Positions 1 through 10,380 of a DNA stretch of 64,000 bases are shown here, in pieces. A program made the translations under genes and the position numbers. Origin of the DNA: Trichobilharzia regenti. Its lineage: Eukaryota; Platyhelminthes; Trematoda; Strigeidida; Schistosomatidae. Where the stretch lies: assembly GCA_944472135.2 (NCBI GenBank), contig OX235267.1:14801452-14865451 (forward strand), written 5' to 3'. The notes under the pieces are model-generated. The model saw only the letters and a program-made list of their open reading frames with translations, was not told where the DNA came from and ran no database searches. Numbering within the stretch: position 1 is the first letter of the stretch; each line of letters opens with the position of its first letter.

Positions 1-90
1 GGTTTTCCAATGGTTCTCTAACTGATGTCAGCTCATGATTAAATCCTCCATGCAATCAAACAAAATCCCTACAAAACCAATACTTGAAAA
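1..90 (+). repeat. SINE-B 3' tail, cut by window start
   Basis: This is the 3' end of a SINE-B unit: the 'ccaatggttctctaactgat' block, the 'cagctcatgat' block and the terminal 'accaatacttga' block seen at the end of many other copies here. The tRNA-like head and hammerhead would lie upstream of the window. Confidence 0.8.
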
Positions 91-114
91 TAGATTTCAG
101 TCAATTTACTAGTT

Positions 115-232
115 ATTGACATTTATGAGTATTGCTGAAGAATCTCAAACGAGGACGAAACAAGTATCCCAGACTCCCTATTGATTTTCTAATACTTCTC
201 TAACTGATATCATCTTATTGATGAAATCTGAA
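115..232 (+). repeat. SINE-B fragment with decayed hammerhead
   Basis: The order matches SINE-B: stem I remnant, 'gctgaagaatctcaaac', 'gaggacgaaaca', then the 'ttctctaactgatatcat' tail. The CUGAAGA-like core and GAAA survive, but an extra A and changes in stem III and the 3' strand of stem I make cleavage unlikely. The tRNA-like head is missing. Confidence 0.7.
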
Positions 233-351
233 ATCAATCAAACCCTTGAAAATTAGTTCACTGCTCACTAGCGACTGACTCAATATAGGAAGTTACCTGA
301 GGTTCTAATGTGAATTCTTGATCATTAATAAACAGAAGATCAATAGTTCAG

Positions 352-1760
352 AGAAGAGTCTCTTTCCGGGGGAGAATTCATTTTCATAGCTGTACAATCG
401 TAAATATTATATATGGTTGTTTTGTGTGTGTGTGTGTACATTAAATTTGTCAAACGAAAATGCATTTAGTAGGTTCAGATGAATTGGATGTTGAAATAAC
501 AGGGTAGTAACAAAAGTGATGATTTGTCACAAACGATTGTTAAAGAAGAGTTACGTAATGGTGTGGTCAGGGTGTACATGGAAACAAAATAACATACAGA
601 ATTACACAAGGGTTTTAAGTAGTTAGAAAAATAAGGATACAAACAAAAGTTAAGTCGAATCAACAGAGTTGTTACCATAATAGTAGAAGTGATTGGCTGG
701 ATGATTTTCTTTTGTGTGCATAGTTCTGGTTCCTCCAACTGAATGGCTAAGGCTTCTGCAATGCAATTAAGATGGAATTGTATTATCTTTGGCAGGTTAC
801 TCTTCACTTTGTAGATTATTTTGAAGAAGGAGGCGTTTGTTGATATGGAATGACCAGGGGTGACGAGATGTTCGATTATTACACTCTTTATATACGAGCA
901 CTGCTTCCTTTCTGTAGCCACTCTGGCTAGTGTTCTTTGACCCTTTTTCGCAAGATACATGTCGAACGACCGATGTACCTGGCTGGCACCATAGCAACAG
1001 GTGAACTGATATATACAGATAGAAGTGGTGAGTGCAAGATCTTGTCCTTGAGTCTTCTGCAGATCAGCGGTCGACTGGAGAACACTACTCTCAATGCGGC
1101 CGCAAAGAAAGTTCTTAAAGAAGTGCAGTAGGTCACCTTTGAAGTTGAGGTTTATATAAAATATCTTTTCGGCACCGATGGAGTCTCTCACTTTTGAATT
1201 TTCTGTTTGATGTTTTTGGCCATGAATCTTGGTAGATAACCGTTTAGTATGAAGATTTCTTTCAGAGGCGTAGTTCTTCTTCCAGAGTATCAGAGCTGCA
1301 GATGCGTCAGACACCTGTAGCGAGAGGTCTAATTAGGTTTATTTTTCGACTGATTCATACCCAACTGTAGAAGCTTGTCAGTTGGCCATTCCATGTGCGT
1401 TTCCTATAGATGGCCCTTCTTAAATTTCCGTCAGCTCTCCTTATAAGTTCAACACCAAGAAAACGAATTTTGAAATTCGTTTACAATTTGAAGAGTGTAC
1501 TTTGTAGCTGAATGGTATTTGCTCAATATTTATAGTAACTGATTAAGACCGTGACCATCATCACAGATAATAAAGTTATCGTCCACATATCTAACATACA
1601 GTTAGAAATTATTACTAGTTGATTTGAGTGGGCTGTTCTCGAGATCCCATCGCGATCCCATCTTGTTGTCTGTAAATAACATCGTTGAATGTCAATTGTA
1701 CACTAAGTGTACATCTCAGTAGTAGTTCTTTTAAACAAGTTGTCAGCAATCATGATCGGT
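352..1760 (-). mobile_element. Penelope-like element relic: RT core plus GIY-YIG end
   Basis: On the minus strand this keeps two parts of a PLE polyprotein. The reverse-transcriptase palm gives DGIAMGS at 1642-1662 and YVDD at 1578-1589 (within LYVRYVDDNFIIC). Farther downstream an open frame of 279 codons (1314-475) carries a GIY-YIG-like block, ICIYQFTCCYGASQVHRSF, followed by the usual EHLV-TPGHSISTNASFFK and EPELCTQKK segments before the C-terminus. The stretch between the two RT motifs is shortened and frames shift between RT and endonuclease, so it is dead. The 3' end near 352-400 carries the same 'gaagagtctctt' block found at the ends of the 26 kb and 34.6 kb copies. PLEs couple an RT to a GIY-YIG nicking endonuclease; the family call is firm, the subfamily is not. 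Confidence 0.85.
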
Positions 1761-1784
1761 GGGTTCACCAAGTCACTTGCCTAT

Positions 1785-2020
1785 GACATGGGTTAGCGGT
1801 TGCTTTATATATCGCGAAAAAGCAGGTAGCTGAGATTCACTGGATTTCACCTCATTGCCTGAATGGTTAGCAAAGTCGTCCTGTAATCAGAAGGTCTTGA
1901 GTTCTAGCCTCGATGGGTGTGCACTAATTAAGGGTCTTAAACTCGGACGATAAAACTTTCAAGTACTCACAAGTTTTTTTTATGATTCTTTAACTCATGT
2001 GAGCTTGTGATCATACGTGT
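1785..2020 (+). repeat. SINE-B copy, degenerate
   Basis: It follows SINE-B order: the 'ggttagcggttgc' leader, a tRNA-like segment with 'cctgtaatcagaaggtc', a weak box B, then 'gggtcttaaactcggacgataaaac' (the decayed hammerhead) and the 'ctcatgtgagcttgtgatc' tail. The core CUGANGA is lost and GAAA has become GATAAA. Confidence 0.65.
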
Positions 2021-2084
2021 AATATCACAATACACATTAGTAGTATGCTTGTTAGTGCTTCAGTGGAGAAATACTCGCCAGCCG

Positions 2085-2290
2085 TGTCGGGTTGGGTTGG
2101 GGAAGGGTGCGTGTTGTGCTTATGACAGGCAAAGTGCTAAACCTCTTCTTGTCCACTAACCGGCATTAAGCTTGGAAAAGAAGAAAGGTTGAGCGGGGGG
2201 GGGGAAGCGAACAACCCCACTTCGTAAAACAACACCAACCATCTTAAAATTCCAAAATTTGAAGCCCTATATTTTAATCGGTACATAAAG
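2085..2290 (+). repeat. SINE-D body fragment
   Basis: The segment resembles the body of the tRNA-Gly-headed element at 58266-58520: a 'gaaaggttg' block, 'aacaaccccacttcgtaaaa', then 'tgaagccctatattt'. It contains a G homopolymer of about 11 bases near 2197. The tRNA-like head is not recognisable. Confidence 0.5.
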
Positions 2291-2539
2291 GGTGAATCTG
2301 TGTTGTAAGTTTCAAAAATACACGTAAATAAACATCCATAAGTGGCGTTACTTGAGTGAGCTTCTGAATGTATGAAGCATACTGATTTTAATATACTATT
2401 GATTGACTGGGATGCATAGTTGTTTGTCGACCATAAAACCTAGCACTGCTTACTGATCAGCCAGATAAAAGTGATCTGAACACCGATCAACTTTTTCACC
2501 CTTCTGGAGCCGATCTCATCAGTGTAATGTAACCTCAGT

Positions 2540-2705
2540 TCAATTAAGCGCAGATAATTTCAGTAACTTCTAAATTCTCGTTTACGCATTTCGAAAAAAC
2601 ATAAATTCAGTGAAGAAATATGCATTCTTTTTAAACTTGCAGTTCCTCATCACATCGGCTGGCTGGCTGGTTCTCCACTAATATATATAGTTTTTCACAG
2701 CAAAA
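2540..2705. repeat. Dispersed repeat shared with 43560-43715
   Basis: Around 150 bp ending in 'ctccactaatatatatag' recur with moderate divergence at 43560-43715, in the same order and orientation. No coding or tRNA-like signal is visible, so the family is unassigned. Confidence 0.6.
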
Positions 2706-2769
2706 CTTTACCAATCAAGTAGCTGTTTTAGTTAATCTGTTTTAGGTAAAGGCGGTTGAAATCAGGAGG

Positions 2770-3650
2770 TTAAAAGTCATCAAAACGTTGATTAACTAAT
2801 AAATGTTAGTAACAGGCTATCTAAGTTTTGAAGAAGGGAGGGGTGAGATGAATTAATTACAGAATTCAAGATAAGTTCATTAATTCGTACGGGTTAGCAA
2901 CAAGTTATTACATAATCAAGAAATTTATAAAGTAGCAATGATGACTAAGAAGAATGACGTAAACTATACAAACAAGTTAGTGGAATTATCCAGAATTGCA
3001 AAAGTTAACAAAGTCAAAAGATAGTTACTAGGGTCGAAATGTAGTTGGCCATGGCAAAGAAAGGGCCTGTACATTGTTCCTCTTAACTCACACACAGATT
3101 TGGTTTGTGTACAGATGAATTCCAATTTCTTCCACTGGATGCATGTAAAAGCCATACTCGTAGACCATGTGGCGAGTGGTTGGATGACATACGATAAGTA
3201 ACTTTAAAAGCTTTGTTAGAGTCAACTTGAAGTCCAGTCAGTGTCGACGAGATGAGCCAGTATTGAGCTGCATCTGACGGCTTTTTTGAACCTTTTCCAG
3301 AAGAAAATGGGAGGTGTTCAGAATTTCGACGGTAAACTTGCTGATTATACGCCCAATGTAAATAGCTCCACACGAACAGTTGAACTAGTAAATACGCATG
3401 GAATTGGCGAAACAGGCCATTCTGTCTTTATTTCTTGAACTGTGTATTGGTTGGCTAGTGAATATACAGCATAACTTAGCTGCGTTGAAAGTCCATTTGA
3501 ATGTCCTTCGCAGACATTGTGATAAGATGTTATTCACTATTTACATTTCCTGGGAATTGTAATCTTAGGAAGACTGATCTTTTGGGAACAGTCTACACCT
3601 TTGACATTTTGCTTTCTGAGTTTTCCTCGGTGATAGATACTATTCAGGTC
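2770..3650 (-). mobile_element. PLE relic, GIY-YIG region (same family as 47.1-48.07 kb)
   Basis: The minus-strand frame 3373-3083 reads Q-VYRRNSEHLPFSSGKGSKK, then TGLQVDSNKAFKVTYRMSSN and HKPNLC. This is the second half of a PLE GIY-YIG domain with its C-terminal tail; the GIY motif itself is eroded. The same sequence occurs on the plus strand at 47100-48070, including the long 3' flank (2770-2960) and the upstream 3400-3640 part. Several stops and shifts make it non-functional. Confidence 0.8.
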
Positions 3651-3814
3651 ACAGTATATAAATATATATGATCTGTTTTCCACAATAATTGGTAATCAAA
3701 AAAACAAACACTACTGATTAGTAGTACAAGTGGTATAACAACTACTCATTTCACTTAATTAGTAATATATATGTATTTTTATGCATTAATGCTACCTTTC
3801 TTGATTACTAATTG

Positions 3815-4025
3815 CAGCCGAAGACATTGGCTAGTTGTTAGGCTATGTCGTGAACTGGCAGAAGTTGGAATTCATGGACTAGCCGCTAGATCAGGTCCCT
3901 GTGGCTTAATGGTCTACGAGATAGCTGACTTTGTAACCAGACAGTCCGGGGTCGGGTCCCCTATGGTAGGTGCGTACTGCTGGGTGTCTAGTGCTCCCTG
4001 TTGGTTTCCAGTTAGTTGCATAAGT
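3815..4025 (+). repeat. SINE-B copy lacking its hammerhead
   Basis: The leader ('gccgaagacattggctag'), the tRNA-Thr-like head ('tggcttaatggtctacgag') and the box-B area are all present. The sequence then jumps from 'gtgcgtactgctgg' almost directly to 'tagtgctccc', so the CUGAAGA-to-GAAA part of the ribozyme is absent. A comparable loss is seen at 14525-14560. Confidence 0.75.
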
Positions 4026-4694
4026 CGTACAATTAGGCGTGTTTATCGACAGATTTCCAACACCACCATCCTGCATAGTGATTAAGCAAAGGGCCAACAA
4101 AATCCATTCATAGCTCTATTCTCTCTCATCCTGTGGATGCACAACACTAGATTGATGTTAACGAGGTGACCTTCAAAGTCATATACCACGTACCAACTAA
4201 TCTTAACTTCACCTTAAGGGTTCGTCTACTACATATTGCTGAAACTGGCTGTGGAGATCTACATTGAGAAATCCAACTTATAGATCTATATTAAGAAGTT
4301 GGTTGGTTCAGACACTGTCCTTATCCCCCGGAGGATCACGGTTTTAATCATCCTCAATTAATTGTTTTAGAGGTTTCCTTAACTCTCTTTGATATTCTAT
4401 TTACTATTACACTTGTATGCCTATTATAATTTATGTATCTTTAGTGAACTGTGGTAATTCCACTGTGATCTTACTTAGCAAATCGATAGTATTTAAAATA
4501 AAACACCAATATTTGGTAATGACGATTATTCTAGAATATTCTATGCATATAAACATCTGCATATATATAATTGTAGAGCCGGAAGAGAAAATTATCAAAG
4601 AAAGGACTAAACACACCAGTCACTGACTGGTGTCTTATCAAAATACTGCTTTGCTTTGTACAGAAATTTTGCTGGGTATCTGCCATGAATGATT

Positions 4695-5620
4695 ATCGAG
4701 GTAATTCCATATTAGTTTGTTTATTAGATGTATCACACAGTGATGATTTAAATTCCTTATTGTTGATGTTGTCTTGAGCATTTTTGACATGCATGTCGTC
4801 ATTTATATTACTATTAATATTAATAGTAATAGTATTACTAATGACGACATGCATGTCAAACATGCGCAAGATAATGACAACATCAACAATAAGGAATCTA
4901 AATCATCAGTAGTATTTCCATACAAGGAAGGAACCTCGGAAACCACCTTACGCTGAATTATTAACAAGGCAGGAATAAAAGTGACTAGCATTCAAACTGC
5001 ACAAAAACCCAATTAGAAACAAGCATTGTGGGTTCAAGGAACAATCCTGTGGAGCCTTTAGAACAAAACAATTTAGTTTATCTAATACCCTGCTGCTGGA
5101 ATGACTGTCAGGTCAAATACATAGATCAAAATAGTAGAACAGGGCCAGTCAGACTAGCCGAGCATAAAAACCTAGCAGCAAAATCTAGATTGGTTGACCC
5201 AAATAAGATAAGCAATCTAGAGAATAGTTCAGCTACAGCGCTACACCACATGCAATTACATACAGCCATACAATAGGATGGATGGGATAAGATGACAGTT
5301 TTAAAATGTAATTTCACAGGGTGGAGGGAGAGACTGATAACAGAAGCTTTGTTTATCGAATCACCTGATGAGAATACGTGTAATAGGAATGATTCAACAC
5401 CTGTCCACCCGAATATCTGGGAAAGTCTACTACCCCAACGACGACAAATAGGAGAGGACAAAAGAAACTATAAAACTCAAGTTTCGAAGTCGTGTGATTA
5501 TAATTGATGCTATGATTATGAACGGTGATAAATTTTGTTCGAAACCTTGTCATCCAGTAAATAAGAAGACTGTTTCACTCTGCGATACATCTAATAAACC
5601 AACTAATATGGAACTACTTA
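4695..5620 (+). mobile_element. PLE relic with inverted ends
   Basis: Plus-strand reading gives VVFPYKEGTSETTLR, then LVYLIPCCWNDCQVKYIDQ and RTGPVRLAEHKNLAAKSR, a GIY-YIG domain of a PLE subfamily distinct from the 0.35 kb copy (NCQVKYIGQ-type). Next comes ITEALFIESPDENTCNRND. Sequence at 4698-4738 reappears inverted at 5570-5620, as expected of PLE terminal repeats in opposite orientation. The stretch 4741-4910 is itself a palindrome. Frameshifts near 4956 and 5276 show it is decayed. The same subfamily recurs at 50.1 and 57.3 kb. Confidence 0.75.
4741..4908. repeat. Large imperfect palindrome in PLE sequence
   Basis: The arms meet at an AT-rich centre ('attaatattaat', about 4818). Left-arm 'ttccttattgttgatgttgt' pairs with right-arm 'acaacatcaacaataaggaa', and 'gacatgcatgtcgtcat' with 'atgacgacatgcatgtc'. 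One arm has a small deletion. This is a head-to-head join of the same PLE coding segment. Confidence 0.85.
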
Positions 5621-5639
5621 CTACCACAGTGTCCAAGTT

Positions 5640-6195
5640 TTACACATATATATCAAGTTGTCATACTGCATGTAGTACACAGAGGTAGAGAAAAGAAAGA
5701 CATATTCAAAAGAATTATAATACTGAGAAATGTGTGCGAGTGTATGTACGCATCTGCACCACTGGAGATGGTTTTGAACCACATCATCAACAAGTCATCA
5801 AGTCATCAATTCTTAGGACCTCGAGGAGTTCAATCTGTTAAGCAGTCTATATCTCTCAATATGACTAAAACCAGGTATCAAACACTTGATAGATTGACAC
5901 TGCATTTTGATCTGATCACCTCTACCTCTTTTGCATTGCTCGTTTAGGAAGCTGGTGGCTTGGCATTCGCAGTCTCACTCGATGTAGTTCTATATCCTTA
6001 CATACCCTCCTTACCTAACACTCCAAACCTAACCTCAAATGCAAACAATTGTGGTCATAAACAACTAGCCTTTTTATATCCACTACAATCAGTGGTTATG
6101 TCTCACTGGTATAGAGGAGGATATGTCGAACTACTGAGCATTACATACGTCCTTTCATCTCTAATATACACTAGAGATGATGTTGGTCAGCAAAC
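5640..6195. other. No gene or repeat recognised
   Basis: Short open frames exist, but none shows a known domain or conserved motif, and no tRNA-like, LINE or PLE signal is visible. Confidence 0.4.
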
Positions 6196-6420
6196 GCTGA
6201 AACGCTGTTAGCAACTAGTCCACGAGGGCTTATGTAACATTATAAATAACTGAAGTAGTCAACATACACTATTACATCACTCCTGATTATCAGCAATCGG
6301 CAAAAAGCCTGGACAACATCGGTTCGTGCTTGTTGACACTTGTCTCACCAAGGTGTATCTAATGTGGGTTCAAATCTCAAAGAGAACCTGCATTCCCTTA
6401 AGAATGTCAATAAGCCTAGC
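6195..6420 (+). repeat. Family-E repeat fragment
   Basis: The order 'ctagtccacgag', 'cgtgcttgttgacacttgtc' and 'caaggtgtatctaatgtggg' recalls segments at 27.2-27.4, 28.56-28.85, 36.9-37.26 and 55.9-56.06 kb. The family is dispersed, non-coding and unassigned; this copy is diverged. Confidence 0.5.
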
Positions 6421-6464
6421 TTCAAAAGAATGACGGAAAGGTTTCCTGAAGATCACCTCGAATC

Positions 6465-6834
6465 GTATACAATTGGTGGATGGTGGCTAGTAGTGGAATC
6501 CAGGATAAAGCGCATTTCGTCCTATTTGGGACTCGTCAGCCAGTGGATGTACCTGCATTTCTCAGTGAGTGATGATGTTCCCACTGAGGCTGGAACCCAG
6601 TGCCCATAGTTTCAAACGTCAAAGCGTTATCCACTAGACCACTTGGGCCACGAGAGCCACCTCTTGTGCAACGGGTCATATATTAATTATTGAATTGAAT
6701 TTTTTTGATTTTCCCGTCGATTGATTGGACCGAAGTGCTCGGTCTCAGGTTGACAAGAAGCCGACATGTCAACCTGAGACCGAGCACTTCGGTCCAATCA
6801 ATCGACGGGAAAATCAAAAAAATTCAATTCAATA
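6465..6834 (-). mobile_element. SINE-A (Sm-alpha-like) composite with flanking duplication
   Basis: The minus-strand unit carries a tRNA-like head (box A 'tggcccaagtggtctag', a box-B relative near 6590) and a hammerhead at 6493-6556. It is flanked by a perfect 13 bp direct repeat, 'atcacctcgaatc', at 6452-6464 and 6835-6847, a target-site duplication. The right end is a second, plus-strand copy of the leader only, so the inserted unit finishes in a 70 bp perfect palindrome. Insertion with a duplication of this length fits target-primed reverse transcription using a LINE enzyme (inference). Confidence 0.9.
6493..6556 (-). ncRNA. Hammerhead ribozyme, SINE-A type, core intact
   Basis: Minus-strand reading: a stem I strand ending ACAUCCACUGG, core CUGACGA (6533-6539), stem II GUCC-CAAAUA-GGAC, then GAAA (6515-6518), a stem III region with short AUG/UAU pairing, and cleavage-site C17 at 6504 before CUGGAUUCC. 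All invariant positions (C3, G5, A6, G8, A9, G12, A13, A14, UH) are kept. Compared with the published Sm-alpha hammerhead, stem I has an extra CUG next to the core, so stem I pairing is weaker or bulged. Self-cleavage is plausible but not shown. Confidence 0.8.
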
Positions 6835-6836
6835 AT
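6686..6836. repeat. Perfect 70 bp inverted repeat, 11 bp spacer
   Basis: Arms 6686-6755 and 6767-6836 are exact reverse complements; the spacer is 'agaagccgaca'. Both arms are the leader of SINE-A ('cgagcacttcggtccaatca' and the 'gggaaaatc' end). Confidence 0.95.
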
Positions 6837-6849
6837 CACCTCGAATCAT

Positions 6850-7625
6850 TTAACATCAAATCGGAAACTAGATTTTCTCTACGCTCTTTTCTCGATAAGG
6901 ACTCTAACCCCATCTCTAACTCGAGTTTTTAGGTCTTAAGTTTGATCATGATCTGAATTCAGTTAGAAAATCACTGAAAACCATGAATTACAGAAAAGAT
7001 GTTTCATCTTAACTTGGGACTCTTCATTAGAGCTACCCTGTGAACCTAAGACCTTCAGGTAGGTTACAAGGCTAACGCGTTTACTATGCAGCCAATGGGA
7101 AGGAAACCAACAGCCATCCCTTGAATTCTTATTTTCTATCAATTCGTGATGAATACTATCACCGCCAACCAATGTCACAACTTTAAGTCTAATGTAATCT
7201 ACTTGGCTAGCGTCACATCCAACCTTTCTTGTTTCTGGTGCTTACTACCGTCTAGGCAAGGTGTAGGAAGGTGTCAGTTGACCGAAGATTGAACTCTGGA
7301 CTATTTTAGGGTATGGTTGGTAGGCAGGCATTCTACCGCTTGAAACACTGACGTAAGAGTCAGATTATTGTAAATAAATAGATCAATTAGTTGATTAACT
7401 AATTGATTAATTAATTAGTTACTTAGCTGGCTAACGTAAAAAAAAACACTATTTTTTATTCTGTCTGTGGTGTGAATTTCTATACAACTTGAAAAATAAA
7501 TATGACTAATTGTTCACAAAATCAACAAACATGTGTGCTATTTTTTCTTTACTAATACTACGTAACAGCTAAATATAAAACAAAAAAATTTGATAAAAAA
7601 AGAACTTTGTCACTTGATTGTTTAC
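6850..7625. other. No gene recognised; AT-rich spacer
   Basis: I see no coding, tRNA-like or retroelement signal. Toward 7400-7610 the sequence becomes A/T-rich with simple runs. Confidence 0.4.
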
Positions 7626-7627
7626 TT

Positions 7628-7630
<3 letters not shown>

Positions 7631-7672
<42 letters not shown>
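7631..7672. repeat. (TTA)n microsatellite
   Basis: About fourteen uninterrupted TTA units. It lies about 110 bp beyond the 3' end of the adjacent minus-strand LINE-I copy. Confidence 0.95.
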
Positions 7673-7676
<4 letters not shown>

Positions 7677-7784
7677 TACTCTTATAGAGTTTAAGTTAAC
7701 TACGTAGGCAATAGACTGAAGTGATAAATTCAAAGTGATTGCATTGATTCGTTATTGAAACCATATGGATAATGGTGGTGATAT

Positions 7785-8950
7785 TATTATTATTGCTCCT
7801 TTGGTTTCCTAGTCGAACATAGGGATTCAACTCCACGTCTCCACTTGCCACTTCTGTCTTCCTTCTGCTGTACTTTTCACCTCCATCCATGTTAGTTAGT
7901 CCATACTGTTTCAACTCCTCTTCACACGATCTCCTCCATGTCACCCACCCTTTGCTCTGACGTCCTACTCGCCGCTTCCCTTTCGGCCTGGTTCCACTCG
8001 AGCGATGGCCTGACGCTCGCGCGATGTCACCCAGTGGCCTCCTCAGCCGCGAGTGTCCAATCCACCTCCACTTTCTCCTGCATATTTGTTGGTTGGCGAT
8101 TGCTTCTTACTTTCAATACATTTCTCATAGTTTCTTGTTGGTGATTCTTTCCGGCCCACCCATATGATCTTAAGTATACAGCCAGCGAAGACAGTTGTTG
8201 TTGTTGGTTGATGAAGGTCTGCAACAGGCTGTTGGAAATATTCTTTGTTACCCACCCGCGAAGTATCTGATCCGTATACAAGAACTGACTGACTTGACGT
8301 TGTTTGTATTGAAAATCTAACCGAATTTTGTTGTAGATGATGAGTTGGGTGACGAAGATTTCCCTCCAGATTGGTTTCAGGTTGATGAGTGAATGTGTTT
8401 CTCGCTCGCCTTCCCGATTCTCACTCGATTTGATATCCTCGTCCGTTCCGACTTCCTGTAGTGGAGACAATACTCCCTCCCTAGATAAGTCAATGAAGTA
8501 ACCTCTTTAAATCCCTCCCGTTGATGGTGATTGGCGCTGGATGTTGGTGCTGTTGTTGTTCGTTGGTTATTTTCATCACCTCCGTCTCCGCCTTGTCTAT
8601 GTTCACCTGGAGTTCTGTCTTCGCCGGTTGCTTCTTCGACCAGTTTGTCGATTTTCGCTTGTGAGTCTTCGATTTTGTGTGACATCAAGTATAAATCATC
8701 CACGCGCGAAATCCAGGTCTTCTTGGTTCTTCACGTCGGTCGGTCCAGGATATCCCTCCGTGTCTTCTCGTTTCCCACTCACTGTCTGACACATAATCCA
8801 GTCAGTCTACCACAATTAGGAATATCATTCATTGGTGGTAATAAGCAAGCACCCTTGTCTGACTCCTGTGTTTACTCCAAACGTCTCACTGAGATTTCCA
8901 TTGTGGATGACTTGAGATGTGCCGTTGTGGTACAGCTGTTGAATAAGGTT
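7785..8950 (-). mobile_element. LINE-I (RTE-type) 3' half, decayed RT
   Basis: Minus-strand frames give, in order, DDLYLMSHKIEDSQAK (the FADD box region, broken by a shift just before DD), EVTSLTYLGREY, RNRVRIGKASEK, LKPIWREIF, KIRLDFQYKQRQVSQFLYT (for the LLYGSETW block), ISNSLLQTFINQ, and TWRRSCEEELKQYGLTNM near the C-terminus. This is the C-terminal half of a non-LTR reverse transcriptase as found in schistosome RTE/SR2-like LINEs. It ends at about 7785 next to an ATT-rich tract. Stops and shifts throughout mean it is inactive. The clade assignment is from memory of these motifs. Confidence 0.85.
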
Positions 8951-9039
8951 GGTGAATAGGTGGTGACATTGGCTAACTTTTTTAAAAAGAAATTATTTTA
9001 TCTCTCTGTCTCTGAAGACTTTTATCAACAGTTCCTATA

Positions 9040-9310
9040 TTGATGATCGGATGACCAGCTGGCCAGAAAGAATTAGTTAGAAGTAACTTTAGTAGAAGAT
9101 GAACTGACCAACACCTTATCACCCAAACAAATATAAAGAAAGAAAAATGAAACAGGATTTAAGACACTCTCAGGATACTGTTAAATGATATTGCGTGCTA
9201 AGCCATCTGAATAGGAAACGACGAGTTGAGTGTGGGTTGGAGCGTAACATGAAGAAGAGTGTGTGACGGATGGGGAGATGGGGATGGTGCGGGAGATCCC
9301 AGCACTAGAT
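9040..9310 (+). mobile_element. LINE-I 3' fragment
   Basis: The 'ggccagaaagaattagtta' block, also at 30370 and 31200, is followed by sequence matching the last part of LINE-I, including 'aggaaacgacgagttgag' and 'aacatgaagaagagtgtg' (the RRE/TW-RR region). No intact frame remains. Confidence 0.65.
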
Positions 9311-9334
9311 TAATCGTGGATCCATATATATAAG

Positions 9335-10195
9335 ACAATTCAGCGATGAAAATTTTCTCTATCGACGAAATCATCTTCAGAGGCTGTACAGCTGTATTTA
9401 TTATTTACCGAAAATGTAGACTTGTTTATGCTATCCAGTTGACGTCGCAGTTAGAGATGAACTCGAAATTCCATTTTTTTTTTTAAATTTCTTGCTAAAA
9501 ATGAGATCTGATAGTTCTCTTTAAAGATCAGTCTACAGGAAACCAACACTGAAGGGTCATTACATGAATTTTCATAGTTGGGTCCCTTTAAGAAGAAAGA
9601 GAAATCTGATCCACTCTTTATCGTCAAAAATAAGATACAATCCAAGGTGAACTGGAGATATTCAGACGAGTCTTCATGAAAAATGGATACCTTTCAAGAT
9701 TCATTGGGTAAAACATGAAAGTGAAGCGAAAACCAGGAAGAACCCAGATAGTGCCGAAGAAACTGCTATTTATGAATGTTGAATTTAATAAGGGATACCG
9801 CAGCTGAGTTTCTGAAGAACCGCTTATCCAGATCACTGAGAAAAGCCTTCTTTATGGCTCAGCTACGTATCGATTTCTAAAGTCGACAAATGATCAATGG
9901 ATATATGAAGGATAAACTACTGCTGCTTTGAGCCACTTCAATTGTGTTTATAAATTCACCTACTCCTGTGGATCTAGTTATATTAGCGGCACAAAGAGTA
10001 CACTTTCCAAACGCATCTCTGAAAATTATCTGGTATGGTTAGCGAAAGGACACTGCAAGGCAGTTACTAGCTCACTTCGTGATCACTTGGTCAAATCAAG
10101 CCACGTAGCTCCACCAGAGTTGTCCTTAAATATTATCTACAAGGTGGGGAGAAATGATACAAAGAGCGTCAGGCTTTGACATTTGTAATAACGCG
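9335..10195 (+). mobile_element. PLE relic, GIY-YIG region
   Basis: Plus-strand translation around 9680-9860 gives KRKPGRTQIVPKKLLFMN and EFNKGY, the connector that precedes the endonuclease in PLEs. From 9931 it reads FNCVYKFTYSCGSSYISGTK then STLSKRISENYLVWLAKG, a GIY-YIG domain (YKF...SSYI) with the R-SE-H region. The relic stops soon after IIYKV. Stops interrupt the upstream part. At 9340-9420 there is a terminal block with 'cgacgaaatcatcttcag' in inverted orientation to the element. Confidence 0.8.
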
Positions 10196-10380
10196 GAGTC
10201 GTTGGGAGTTCATCAGTACAACCCCGATAGCCGTTTCGCCAACCTAGTTTGGGACTCTTCATCAGTACTCACACACAGGGTTTGAACCCAGGATCATCTG
10301 GTTACAAGACAAGCTCGCTCTCAGACCATTAAGCCATTGCGACCCTATTCAATGGTCCATGAATTCTAATTTCTAACTAA
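10195..10380 (-). repeat. SINE-B copy with decayed hammerhead
   Basis: Minus strand: the leader part 'gaattcatggaccattg', tRNA-like head with 'cttgtaaccagatgatcc', box-B relative 'gggttcaaaccc', then 'gtactgatgaagagtcccaa' and 'ggcgaaacggctatc'. The first core base is A instead of C and stem III is mutated. Confidence 0.75.

Noticed and set aside
475..1314. 279-codon open frame as a possible host gene
   Set aside because: It contains the PLE GIY-YIG/C-terminal blocks, and the RT of the same element lies upstream in broken frames.
5028..5276. 82-codon frame as a novel cysteine-rich protein
   Set aside because: CCWNDCQVKYI and RLAEHK identify it as a PLE GIY-YIG relic, with the same subfamily at 50.1 and 57.3 kb.
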